Positions 1 to 11,165 of a DNA stretch of 64,000 nt are shown piece after piece. A program made the position numbers and the translations under genes. The notes under the pieces were generated by a model. It ran no database searches. It had not been told where the DNA came from and was given only the letters and a program-made list of their open reading frames with translations. Source of the stretch: Corticium candelabrum (lineage: Eukaryota > Porifera > Homoscleromorpha > Homosclerophorida > Plakinidae); assembly GCF_963422355.1 (NCBI RefSeq), contig NC_085100.1, positions 5,986,068 to 6,050,067 of the forward strand, in the 5' to 3' direction. Positions within the stretch are counted from its first letter, which is position 1; each line of letters begins with the position of its first letter.

Positions 1-639
1 TAGTTAAAAAGTTAGACGGTTTGTTCTACAAGGTGATGCTCACCTTTGCATGAAAAACACTAGCTAGAAATTCTTCCGGCTCACAAACATAGGTATTTTG
101 CCGCTACCTAGAGCGCAGAACGCTAAGCTATCCAGCGAGTGTTCACGCGTTCCATTTCGTCTCCGTTGAAAGAAATGAGAAGTAATTGAATTCAAAAGTG
201 TGTGGAATTGCCCGTGAGCGAAAATACCCCGGATTATGCTATACGGGACATAAATCTCTTCTTACGTAATATTAGATTCCCGTATAAATATCGTAATACC
301 AAGAAAGCGATCGATTTTGGGTCAGCAGTTGCAGACAGGTGAGTTCTGTTGTTTATTTCCGACAGGTCCTAGCAATCGCAAACATGAATTACACAGTTCT
401 GGTGAGAAAGCTCTCTCAAGGAAGTTTCGCGCCTACGGTTGGCTGTTCGTCCATTGTCTTCGGTTGCCACGTACGACATAAAGGAATTAATGCTTCGTGA
501 TTGGGCCACACTAAGGAGGCATGCACATTCCTGTAGCGTGACAGACATAGCCAGCCAGCCAGCCACATAGTCCCCAGACCGGAAGTCAGTTCAGCCCTAT
601 ACGTTTAGAGTACGCTACTCGCCAAGTCTCGTGACTTTT
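1..639. other. No recognisable gene
   Basis: I see no conserved protein, RNA or repeat here. The short open frames on either strand resemble no family and lack splice or start context. It may be the flank of the transposase relic that follows. Confidence 0.4.
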
Positions 640-1012
640 ACAAAGTCCCTTTTCTTAGAGGCTCGTAACTGAATAATCTAAATGTCTTCCAGCCCAATGG
701 CCATCTAGAGCCTTCACCTTCAGATCATGGTAAAAAGAATTCAGGTAACAAGCGGGCGCTATCGCTTGAGTGGCTCCATCGGCAAGATGTGTAACGCAGT
801 TGCTGTCTAGCTGGTGATAGAGTCTGACCTTCCGTAGGCACGACAGCGCCATGCATGTTGACTGGGGCTACGTTTGCTATACGCTTTCACGACCTGAAAG
901 CAATATTCGATTGGATTCAGACAACAGCTGTATGGTGGAAGTCTGATAAGATGCTTGTCGTCTGCTGTGTCGATAACCACTCGCTGCTTCACACCTCCAT
1001 GACAAGGTGCAT
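640..1012 (-). pseudogene. IS630/Tc1-type DDE transposase relic
   Basis: Read on the minus strand, about 1012 down to 815 encodes the C-terminal half of a DDE_3-type transposase. The visible signatures are HNAPCH (normally DNAPxH, with the second catalytic Asp) followed about 24 residues later by LPPYSCCLNPIE, the diagnostic block ending in the third catalytic acid. The Asp of the first block is His, so catalysis would be lost. The frame then shifts, and a second frame continues to about 655 with a plausible C-terminus. The N-terminal DNA-binding part and first Asp are not present; the sequence beyond 1012 belongs to the neighbouring compound repeat. It is a truncated, dead copy. Family assignment rests on the two motifs only. 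Confidence 0.65.
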
Positions 1013-2410
1013 TATGAAAGAAATGTGCACCGTTTATAGGCGAGCGAAGCGAGCCTCTCTCTTGTCATGTCAATTGAGCTCGAGATATATTATATCTAGA
1101 TATTTATATATTTATATGCGTACGTCAGTACTTGTCATATGGATTTACGGCAAAACGGAAAGACGGATCGAAAAACGACAATGTCAGATGAATGCAATTT
1201 TGACTCCGCAACATATGTGCAAAAAATTGAATCAAGGGTCCCTTTCCAGAGGTCGACTCAATTAGAATTTCTTAGCGAGAAGAGTGAAATGACTCTCGAT
1301 TTCGCTCCCGTACAGGATTAAGAATGAAATAAGACTTACGCGTGACAAAAGGAATGAAAAGAAAAAGCTAGAAGAAGAGAAAAGTCTGTTTCCTGAGTTT
1401 CCGCGCGTTAGTTTGACAGACATTGTTGCGACGCAACCATTGTTACGCGAATACGCGACCATTGTTATGCGACTAGCTAAGCAAAGGAGTGAGACGGTTG
1501 AAGCGTGAACGAAGAATTAAAGACAACAAGAAGAAGAGCAACTGAAAGTCTTGAATGGGGCGTTCAGCTATTCGATTTGGGCCTTCAATTATCCGACTCG
1601 TGCATTCAATTATCCGATGTTCTGTCTTAGAAGTACTAACTTTATAGAAATAATTATTTCAGTCTGACTAGAGTCAAAACCGCGCACATTTCTTTCATGA
1701 CGTCTTTCTTTGATGCTCACTCACGTTTCAGCTGAACAGTAAAAGATTGATTCAAGAAAGGTGGGAAGGTGAAGTAGTGAAATTCGAGCTTTTGATTAGC
1801 TAAACCCTGCTACGACGGCATGATGGACTGTTGCATGGTATCACGCAAGACGAGTGGTTTACAAAGTATGCGGGTTTAATTACACCACGAAGATGGAGTA
1901 TTAGGTGTTGTTGTCACTAAGGCTCCCTAGATATGTAGATTTAGTTCGCTCCCAACAGCATAGATAGACCTCCGCAGAAACGTGAGACACCAAGATTAGT
2001 GCAAACGAAATTATCGTACAACACACGCTTCACGCTGGAGTCAAGATTAATTACAAATTATTGCATCTATACAGCTGATGAATGATGATATTTGAGCATC
2101 TGCCCAACCGCAGACTATGTAAGTTATTCAGTTTTACAAGCTATTGCACAACAGCACTAGGCAACGGATAATTGAACGCCTGAATCGGATAATTAAACAC
2201 CGACTTTAGATAATTGAACATCGGAGTCGGATAAATGAACGCAAAATACTAGAGAAGAGCAACTGAAAGTCTATTTCCTGAGTTCCCGCGTTCCCGCGTT
2301 TGTTTGACTGAAACTATATTCCTACGTAACGCAACCATTGTTACGCGAATAGGTAAAGGCAGAACACCATCGCTCGCCAAACACAATGCTAACCGAGCAT
2401 TTACTAGTAT
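1013..2410 (+). repeat. Compound repeat, copy 1 (forward)
   Basis: First of six related units. Shared landmarks in order: GGCGAGCGAAGCGAGCCTCT (1039), a short TTTATATA tract, a block with GGATTTACGGCAAAACGG (1141), a block with TTCCGCGCGTTAGTTTGACA (about 1399), inverted minisatellite CAATTATCCGA (1590s), a core starting GCACATTTCTTTCATGACG (1685), the minisatellite in opposite orientation (2165-2240), and a closing block ending GAGCATTTACTAGT (2410). No long frame is conserved between copies, so it is probably non-coding. Confidence 0.8.
2304..2410 (+). repeat. Closing block of the compound repeat unit
   Basis: This 107-bp block (GAAACTATATTCCTACGTAA ... AACCGAGCATTTACTAGT) closes every unit. 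It recurs near 3800-3900, 5065-5165, 6430-6532 and 9085-9186. In reverse it recurs near 6590-6690, 17760-17880, 24432-24525 and 24525-24640. The last two lie side by side, so the block can also be duplicated alone. Confidence 0.75.
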
Positions 2411-2430
2411 TTATATATTTATATATTTAT

Positions 2431-3900
2431 TGGCGAGCGAAGCGAGCCTCTCTCTTGTCATGTCAATTGAGCTCGAGATATATTATATTTATATATTTAT
2501 ATATTTATATATTTATATATTTATATATTTATATATTTATATATTTATATATTTATATATTTATATATTTATATATTTATATATTTATATATTTATATAT
2601 TTATATATTTATATATTTATATATTTATATATGTACGTGCGTCAGCACTTGTCATATGGATTTACGGCAAAACGGAAAGACGTATCGACAAAACGACGAT
2701 GCCAGATGAATGCAATTTGGACTCCGTAACATAGGCGCTAAAATTGAAGCAGGAGATCCCTTTCGAGGAGTCGACTCAATTATAATTTCTTGGCGAGAAG
2801 AGTGAAATTACTCTAGCTTTTTGCTGCCTTACGCGACTAATAAGGAATTAAGGCTGACGTGTGACAAACGGAATGAAGAGGAAATCTAAAAGAAGAGAAA
2901 AGTCTGTTTTTTGAGTTTCCGCGCGTTACTTTGACAGAAATTATTGCTACGCAACCATTATCACGTGACTACGCGACCATTGTTACGCGAATATCTCAGT
3001 AATCAAGTGAGACGATTGAAGCGTAAACGAAGAATTGAAGACAACTATAGTATTTTGTGTTCAATTTAATCCGAACTCGGCGTTCATTTCTCCGATTCAA
3101 GCAATCAATTATCCGAATTGAGCGTTCAGTTATTCGATTCGGGCATTCAATTATCCGATGTTCTGTCCTAATTAGAAGTACCAAATAAAGAAATAATTAT
3201 TTTAGTCGCACATTTCTTTCATGACGTCTTTCTATGATGCTCACTCACGTTTCAGCTGAACAATAAATAATTTATTTAAGAAAGGTGGGAAAACGAAGTA
3301 GTGAAATTCGAGCTCTTGATTAGCTAAAAACCCGCTATGACGCATGATGGACTGTTGCATGGTATCACGCAGGACACGCTGTTTACAAAGTATGCGGATT
3401 ACACCACGATTGACGGAACAAGGCGTTGTTGTACGCTTCCAAGATATGTAGATTTAGTTCGCTCACAACAGCTTAGCTAGACTTCTGGGGCACGAACGTG
3501 GGACACCAAGATTAGTGCAAAGGAAATTATCGTACAACACACACTAAATATTCACGCTAAAGTCAAGATTAATTACAAATTATTGCGTCTATACAGCTGA
3601 TGAATGATGATATTTGAGCAGCTGCCCAACCGCAGACTATGTAAGTTATTCATTTTTCCATGATATTGCACAACAGCCGTAAGCAACGGATAATTGAACG
3701 TCTGAATGGGATAATTGAACACCGGATTCGGATAATTGAACGCAAAATACTATAGAAGAGCAAGTGAAAGTCTGTTTACTGAGTCAACGCGCTTGTTTGA
3801 CAGAAACTATTGCTATACGTAACGCAAACATTGTTACGCGAATAGGTAAAGACAGAACACCATCGCTCGCCAAACACAATGCTAACCGAGCATTTACTAG
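2431..3900 (+). repeat. Compound repeat, copy 2 (forward)
   Basis: Same block order as copy 1, starting GGCGAGCGAAGCGAGCCTCT at 2432 and ending at the GCATTTACTAGT box near 3900. It differs mainly by a greatly expanded 8-bp TTTATATA tract (2475-2632). Minisatellite arms lie near 3060-3160 and 3685-3745, flanking the conserved core 3205-3680. Confidence 0.8.
2475..2632 (+). repeat. (TTTATATA)n microsatellite
   Basis: About 19 near-perfect copies of an 8-bp TTTATATA unit. Sister copies of the compound repeat have only a few units at the same place, so this is a local expansion. Because 8 is not a multiple of 3, it reads as a repeating Ile/Tyr/Leu/Phe peptide in every frame; those open frames are artefacts. 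Confidence 0.9.
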
Positions 3901-5166
3901 TATTTATATATTTATATGCGTACGTCAGCACTTGTCATATGGATTTACGGCAAAACGGAAAGACGGATCAACAAAACGACGATGCCAGATGAATGCAATT
4001 TTGACTCCGTAACATATGCGCTAAAATTGAAGCAAGGGATCCTTTTCGAGGGGTCGACTTAATTGTAATTTCGTGGCGATAAGAGTGAAACGACTCTCGA
4101 TTTTGCTCCCTTACGCGACTAAAGAGCAAAGGAGACTGATGCGTGACAAACGGAATGGAAAGAAAAAAGCTAAAAGAAGGGAAAAGTCTGTTTTTTGAGT
4201 TTCCGTGCGTTACTTTCACAGAAATTATTGCTACGCAACCATTATCACGTGACTACGCGACCATTGTTACGCGACTATCTCAGTAAACGAGTGAGACGAT
4301 TGAAGCGTGAACGAAGAATTGAAGACAACTAGAGTATTTTGTGTTCAATTATTCGAACTCAGCGTTCAATTATTCGATTCAGGCAATCAGTTATCCGAAT
4401 TGGGCGTTCAGTTATCCGATTCGGGCATTCAATTGTCCGACTCAGGCAAGCAATTATCCGATGTTCTGTCCTAATTAGAAGTACCAAATATAGAAATAAT
4501 TATTTTAGTCGCACATTTCTTTCATGACGTCTTTCTATGATGCTCACTCACGTTTTAGCTAAACAATAAATGATTGATTCAAGAAAGGTGGGAAGGCGAA
4601 GTAGTGAAATTCGAGCTCTTCATTAGCTAAATACCCGCTGCGACGCATGATGGACTGTTGCATGGTATCACGCAAGACGCGCGGTTTACAAAGTATGCGG
4701 ATTACACCACGATTGACGGAGCAAGGCGTTGTTGTAGGCTTCCTAGATATGTAGATTTAGTTCGCTCACAACAGCTTAGCTAAGAGCTCTGTGGAAACGT
4801 GGGACACCAAGATTAGTGCAAAAGAAATTATTCTACAATACACGCTAAAAATTCACGCTAAAGTCAAGATTAATTACAAATTATTGCGTCTATACAGCTG
4901 ATGAATGATGATATTTGAGCAGCTGCCCAACCGCAGACTATGTAAGTTATTTAGTTGCACAACAGCCGTAAGCAACGGATAATTGAACGCCTGAATCGGT
5001 TAATTGAACGCAAAATACATTAGAAGAGCAACTGAAAGTCTGTTTCCTGAGTTCCCGCGTTTGTTTGACAGAAACTATTGCTAAGTAACGCAACCATTGT
5101 TACGCGAATTGGTAAAGACAGAACATCGTCGCTCGCCAAACACAATGCTAACCGAGCATTTACTAG
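3901..5166 (+). repeat. Compound repeat, copy 3 (forward)
   Basis: Starts in the TTTATATA tract (the GGCGAGCGAAGCG box is missing), then GGATTTACGGCAAAACGG at about 3940, the minisatellite arms near 4340-4460 and 4976-5015, and the closing box at about 5150-5166. The end-to-end arrangement with copies 2 and 4 is satellite-like. Confidence 0.8.
4332..5019 (+). mobile_element. Minisatellite-ended segment inside the compound repeat (example)
   Basis: In copy 3 the segment starts AGAGTATTTTGTGTTCAATT and ends TTGAACGCAAAATACAT, so its ends are inverted repeats of GTATTTTGCGTTCAATTATCC. Each end is built of several tandem copies of a 21-bp unit close to GGATAATTGAACGCCYGAATC (inverted at the left end). 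The interior (about 4470-4975) is conserved in all six copies. A TA beside each end could be a target duplication but is not certain. It looks like a non-autonomous DNA transposon (MITE) amplified along with the larger unit. It has no coding capacity. Confidence 0.55.
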
Positions 5167-5180
5167 TATTTATATATTTA

Positions 5181-6532
5181 TTGGCGAGCGAAGCGAGCCT
5201 CTCTCTTGTCATGTCAATTGAGCTCGAGATATATTTTATTTATATATTTATATATTTATATATTTATATATATACGTACGTCAGCACATGGATTTACGGC
5301 AAAACAGAAAGACAAATCGACAAAACGACGATGCCAGATGAATGCAATTTTGACTCCGTAACATATGCGCTAAAATTGAAACAAGGGACCCTTTTCGAGG
5401 GGTCGACTTAATTGTAATTTCTTGGCGAGAAGAGTAAAACGACTCTCGATTTTGCTTTCTTACGCGACTAAAGAGCAAAGGAGACTGATACGTGACAAAC
5501 GGGATGGAAAGGAAAAGCTAAAAGAAGAGAAAAGTCTGTTTCTTGAGTTTCCGCGCGTTACTTTGACAGAAATTATTGCTACGCAACCATTATCACGTGA
5601 CTACGCGAGCATTGTTACGCGACTATCTTAGTAAACGAGTGAGACAATTGAATCGTGAACGAAAAATTGAAGACAACTAGAGTATTTTGCGTTCAATTAT
5701 CCGATTCAGGTAATCAGTTATCCGAATTGGGCGTTCAATTATCTGGATCCGGTATTCAATTATTCGATGTTTTGTCTTAGAAGTACTAAATTTATAAAAA
5801 TAATTGTTTCAGTCTGATACGTAAAGTCAAAACGGCGCACATTTCTTTCATGACGTCTTTCTATGACGCTCACTCACGTTTCAGCTGAACAATAATGATT
5901 GATTCAAGAAAGGTGAGAAGGCGAAGTAGTGAAATTCGAGCTCTTGATTAGCTAAAAACCCGCTAAGACGCGTGATCGACTGTTGCATGGTATCATGCAG
6001 GACGCTCGGTTTACAAAGTATGCGGATTACACCACGATTGACAGAGCAAGACGTTGTTGTAGGCTTCCTAGATATGTAGATTTTCCCTCACAACAGCTTA
6101 GTTAGACCTCCGTGGAAACGTGGGACACCAAGGTTAGTGCAAAAGAAATTATCGTACAACACAAGCTAAAAATTCACGCTAAAGTCAAAATTAATTACAA
6201 ATCACTGCGTCTATACAGCTGATGAATGATGATATTTGAGCAGCTGCCCAACCGCAGACTATGTAAGTTATTCAGTTTTTCACGATATTGCACAACAGCC
6301 GTAAGCAATGGATAATTGAACGCCTGAATCGGATAATTGAACGCCCAATTCGTATAATTGAACGCCAAATACTATAGAAGAGCAACTGAAAGTCTGTTTC
6401 TTTTAGTTCCCACGTTTGTTTGACAGAAACTATTGCTACGTAACGCAACCATTGTTACACAAATTATCACTGAATAGGTAAAGACAGAACACCATCGCTC
6501 GCCAAACACAATGCTAACCGAACATTTACTAG
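5181..6532 (+). repeat. Compound repeat, copy 4 (forward)
   Basis: Same landmarks as the other copies: GGCGAGCGAAGCGAGCCTCT at 5182, GGATTTACGGCAAAACAG at about 5290, minisatellite arms near 5690-5765 and 6310-6372, closing ACATTTACTAGT at 6521-6532. It abuts a second GGCGAGCGAAGCG box at 6534, where the array switches orientation. Confidence 0.8.
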
Positions 6533-6579
6533 TTGGCGAGCGAAGCGAGCCTCTCTCTTGTCATGTCAATTGAGCTGGA

Positions 6580-7809
6580 GATATACTAGTAAATGCTCGG
6601 TTAGCATTGTCTTTGGCGAGCGATGGTGTTCTGTCTTTACCAATTCGCGTAACAATGGTTGCGTTACTTAGCAATAGTTTCTGTCAAACAAACGCGGGAA
6701 CTTAGGAAACGGACTTTCAGTTGCTCTTCTAATGTATTTTGCGTTCAATTAACCGATTCAGGCGTTCAATTATCCGTTGCTTACGGCTGTTGTGCAACTA
6801 AATAACTTACATAGTCTGCGGTTGGGCAGCTGCTCAAATATCATCATTCATCAGCTGTATAGACTCAATAATTTGTAATTAATCTTGACTTTAGCGTGAA
6901 TTTTTAGTGTGTGTTGTAGGATAATTTTCTTTGCACTAATCTTGGTGTCCCACGTTTCCGCGGAGGTCTAACTAAGCTGTTGTGAGCGAACTAAATCTAC
7001 ATATCTAGGAAGCCTACAACAACGCCTTGCTCCGTCAATCGTGGTGTAATCCGCATACTTTGTAAATCACGCGTCTTGCGTGATACCATGCAACTGTCCA
7101 TCATGCGTCGCAGCTGGTTTTTAGCTAATGAAGAGCTCGAATTTCACTACTTCGCCTTCCCACCTTTCTTGAATCAATCATTTATTGTTCAGCTGAAACG
7201 TGAGTGAGCATCATAGAAAGACGTCATGAAAGAAATGTGCGACTAAAATAATTATTTCTATATTTGGTACTTCTAATTAGGACGGAACATCGGATAATTG
7301 AATGCCCGAATCGGATAACTCAACGCCCAATTCGGTTAATTGCTTGCCTGAATCGGGTAACTGAACGCCGAGTTCAGATAATTGAACGCAAAATACTCTA
7401 GTTGTCTTCAATTCTTCGTTCACGCTTCAGTCGTCTCACTCGTTTACTGAGATAGTCGCGTAACAATGGTCGCATAGTCACGTGACAATGGTTGCGTAGC
7501 AATAATTTCTATCAAAGTAACGCGAGGAAACTCAAAAAACAGACTTTTCTCTTCTTTTAGCTTTTCTTTTTCATTCCGTTTGTCACGAATCAGTCTCCTT
7601 TTCTCTTTAGTCGCGTAAGGAAGCAAAATCGAGAGTCGTTTGACTCTCCTCGCCAAGAAATTACAATTGAGTCGACCCCTCAAAAGAGGTCCCATGCTTC
7701 AATTTTTAGCGCATATGTTACGGAGTCAAAATTGCATTCATCTGGCATCGTCGTTTTGTCGATTTGTCTTTCTGTTTCGCCGTAAATCCGCATGACAAGT
7801 GCTGACGCA
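6580..7809 (-). repeat. Compound repeat, copy 5 (inverted)
   Basis: The same unit in reverse orientation: ACTAGTAAATGCTCGGTTAG at about 6586 is the reverse of the closing box, followed by reversed minisatellite, core and opening blocks, ending with the TATATA tract near 7810-7832. With copy 4 it forms a long imperfect inverted repeat centred near 6560. With copy 6 it forms a second one centred near 7840. Confidence 0.8.
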
Positions 7810-7850
7810 CGTATATATATATATATAAATATATAAATATATAAATATAA

Positions 7851-9186
7851 TTGGCGAGCGAAGCGAGCCTCTCTCTTGTCATGTCAATTGAGCTTGAGAT
7901 ATATTTTATTTATATATTTTTATATTTATATATTTATATGCGTACGTCAGCACTTGTCATATGGATTTACGGCAAAACGGAAAGACGGATCAACAAAACG
8001 ACGATGCCAGATGAATGCAATTTTGACTCCGTAACATATGCGCGAAAAATTGAAGTAAGGGACTCCTTTCGAGAGGTCGACTCAATTGCAATATCTTGGC
8101 GAAAAGAGTGAAACGACTCTCGATTTTGCTCCCTAACGCGACTAAAGAGCAAAGGAGACTGATTCGTGACAAACGGAATGGAAAGTAAAAAGCTAAAAGA
8201 AGAGAAAAGTCTGTTTTTTTAGTTTTCGCACGTTACTTTGACAGATATTATTGCGACGCAACCATTATCACGTGACTACGAGACCATTGTTACGCGACTA
8301 TCTCAGTAAACGAGTGAGACGATTGAAGCGTGAACGAAGAATTGAAGACAACTATAGTATTTTGCGTTCAATTGTCCGATTCAGGCAACCAATTATCCGA
8401 ATTGGGCGTTCAGTTATCCGATTCATGCATTCAATTATCCAATGTTCTGTCTTAGAAGTACCAAATTTATAGAAATAATTGTTTCAGTCTGATACGTCAA
8501 GTCAAAACCGTGCACATTTCTTTCATGACGTCTTTCCCGTTTCAGCTGAACACTAAATGATTGATTCAAGAAAGGTGGGAAGGTGAAGTAGTGAAATTCG
8601 AGCTCTTGATAGCTAAAAACCCGCTACGACGCATGATGGGGACTGTGATGGTATCACGCTAGACACGCGGTTTACAAAGTATGCGGATTACACCACGATT
8701 GGCAGAGCAAGACGTTGTTGTAGGCTTCCTAAATATGTAGATTTAGTTCGCTCACGACAGCTTAGCTAGACCTCCACGGAAACGTGGGACACTAAGATTA
8801 GTGCAAAAGAAATTATCGTACAACACACGCTAAAAATTCACGCTAAAGTCAAGATTAATTACAAATTATTGCGTCTAGACAGCTGATGAATGATGATATT
8901 TGAGCAGCTGCCTAACCGCAGACTATGTAAGTTATTTAGTTTCCATGATATTGCACAACAGCCGTAAGCAACAGATAATTGAACGCCGAGTTCAGATAAT
9001 TGAACACCGGATTCGGATAATTGAAAGAAAAATACTATAGAAGAGCAACTGAAAGTCTGTTTCCTGAGTTCCCGCGTTTGTTTGACAGAAAACTATTGCT
9101 TCATAACACAACCATTGTGACGCGAATAGGTAAAGACAGAACACCATTGCTCGCCAAACACAATGCTAACCGAGCATTTACTAGTA
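7851..9186 (+). repeat. Compound repeat, copy 6 (forward)
   Basis: Forward unit from GGCGAGCGAAGCGAGCCTCT (7852) to GAGCATTTACTAGT (9186), with all inner blocks. It is the last complete unit of the array. Confidence 0.8.
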
Positions 9187-10232
9187 ATAATTTGCGAGCG
9201 AGCGAGTTTTCTCTAATGCGTCAAAGGGGTACTCTGAGTGTTCGTCCGTGCGTACGTCCGTCCGTGCGTCCGTTCGTGCGCCACCCCCCTTACCCCCCGG
9301 GGAAATCGTTTAGGAATTGATAAATTCGAATCGTTCTTTGCTAGTTTTGAAGAAAGTAAACATACAATAGTTTACATCATGAGACGTCATCACTAGAGAT
9401 GTTTCTATGGTAACTATGCTCACTTAAGTGACAGCGTTCTACCACACCTACACCCAGGGAACAGCTGTTACAAATCAATCATTTTGAATAATTGTTTGTT
9501 TTTCTCGATGGGTGCCAAAAATTGACACTCACGTTATGTGACGTCACTCTGTAATTATTGATATGGCAACAAGATTGAATTAGGCGTAAGCAGCATTTTA
9601 ACTTATATAGCGTCTTGTACTAGCTGTTTTTGTGACAGGTAATGCTGTTCTTAGCTGCTAATAATAATTAGCTGATGTAATGAAAGTTAACAACTGCTAA
9701 CATTGCCATGGAAACATTGCTCTCTTACTGCTAGGCATGCGCGTTTTACTGTGCGTTGCGCACCACTCCTAACTAGCCACTCCACGAGCGAATTGAAGGA
9801 ACAGTAGTTTACACGTCTACACCGTTGGCTAGGCGCTTCTCCGTTAGCTTGACTATTGATTTACGTAACTAACTGTGACACTTCATGTGACGTCATCGCT
9901 AGACACTATTGACTGAAGAAAGCGCGCAAAGTACACAGTTCAAAGAAATTTAAAGAAACAAGTCACTTACGACAGTAAAGGGTCGATTAATTGTACGAAG
10001 CTGTTTCGAACAAAACTGATTTGCTGTCCATCGAGTGCATTCAGCAGTATGTAGCTAGTCTACCCGTGCACCTGGCCGATGCCATCTCGCTAGCCGCGGC
10101 CGATGTTTTGTGACTGAAATTGCATTGAAATATTTCGCTTGCCGACTGTCGCTCCATAGAGGACGTCTAAATCTAGCTGAGTGAAATATTGATGAAGTTA
10201 GACTCATGGTACTTCACACATTAATTATCTAG
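9187..10232. repeat. Non-genic spacer with a GTCC tract and CRE-like octamers
   Basis: No gene is recognised. 9232-9275 holds a degenerate (GTCC/GTGC)n tract whose translated Arg-Pro-Ser-Val peptide is a repeat artefact. Further on there are two perfect TGACGTCA octamers (about 9540 and 9888) and one variant, GAGACGTCATC (about 9381). The sequences around the variant and the second octamer also resemble each other (ACGTCATCACTAGAGA / ACGTCATCGCTAGACA), which suggests decayed duplicated repeat sequence rather than a promoter. Confidence 0.4.
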
Positions 10233-10440
10233 CCCGTGCCAGACAAAGCAAGGAATTCCATGGAATTTCCATGGAAATTTCATGGCAAATTTCCATGGAA
10301 GCATGATATTTTTACCATGGTTACCCTAAAAGCAGGGGAGAAATTTTCCATGGCAATCAGGGTTATTATTTCTGTGCAAGTATGGTACATTTCCATGGAA
10401 TTATTTCTTGCTTCCATGGATCCATGGAAATAACAGTGGT
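10233..10440. repeat. Left subterminal repeats of the EnSpm-like element
   Basis: At least seven copies of a palindromic motif around TTCCATGGAA or CCATGG occur in about 190 bp (10257-10432). Such clustered short inverted motifs next to a terminal repeat are typical transposase-binding regions of CACTA elements. The binding role is inferred. Confidence 0.6.
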
Positions 10441-11165
10441 GCTAAAACTAGGGGCAGTATAGCTGTTCATATGAATCAGACATTTGTTCACACGCGGGAA
10501 CTCTATTTGGCACAAGAAATGGTGATTGGAAATCTCTGTATTGCACAATTAACATCTCAACATACTCTTCTAGCTATAATACGCATTCATGCAATGTCAT
10601 TGGTTGCCTTGTACTCTCAAATACTTCATTTTGTCTCCCAGATTTGGTTGATCTTTCCACTGGAAATGTCATGGTACTTCTTGATAATGACTAGGCACAC
10701 AAACCAAGATCAGCTTCTGGCATTTAGCGACTTTGCACAATATAGCGACACAAACTTATTACATTGTATTTTTACTTTTCGTGACTCGATTATTGAATGC
10801 TACCATGAGCATGCGGTATACAGTGCACAGGTAGTCTCTATCAACTGACTTGCTATTGTAATTAATTAAGGCGTAGTGTACTTGTACGTGTGTGTTAATA
10901 ATCTTGCTGAGACTAGACTTTCTTGTTGCTTGCATATAATGACTTTAAAACAAATTATATTATTATGAGAGCATGGAACTTATAGTCATTAAGCGATGAT
11001 ACCATTATATGGAGTGTTGCTTCAATTGTACGTACACATGTTGACTATTCTAGCTGCATGAATTCCAGACTGAAAACTTACAAGCAATTTAGTTCGCTTT
11101 AAAGGGTGTACGTGCCATGCATGGAGTATATATTATTCAAAAAGTAGCTTTTTTGTAAACTGTGC
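10441..11165. other. Interior non-coding part of the EnSpm-like element
   Basis: One open frame covers 10408-10848 on the plus strand, but it overlaps the subterminal repeats and resembles no family. I see nothing else here. It may be the 3' flank of the BEN-domain gene. Confidence 0.35.

Noticed and set aside
2160..2245. Regular 21-bp repeats (GGATAATTGAACGCC type) as a CRISPR array
   Set aside because: Units are directly adjacent with no unique spacers, occur in both orientations around a shared core, and the genome is eukaryotic.
2304..2729. Long Ile/Tyr/Leu/Phe-rich open frame that looks like a membrane protein
   Set aside because: It is the translation of an 8-bp TTTATATA tract, open in every frame, and is absent from sister repeat copies.
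10408..10848. 146-codon plus-strand open frame as a third gene of the EnSpm-like element
   Set aside because: It overlaps the subterminal repeats, has no recognised motif, and shows no splice or start context; it could be chance in AT-rich DNA.
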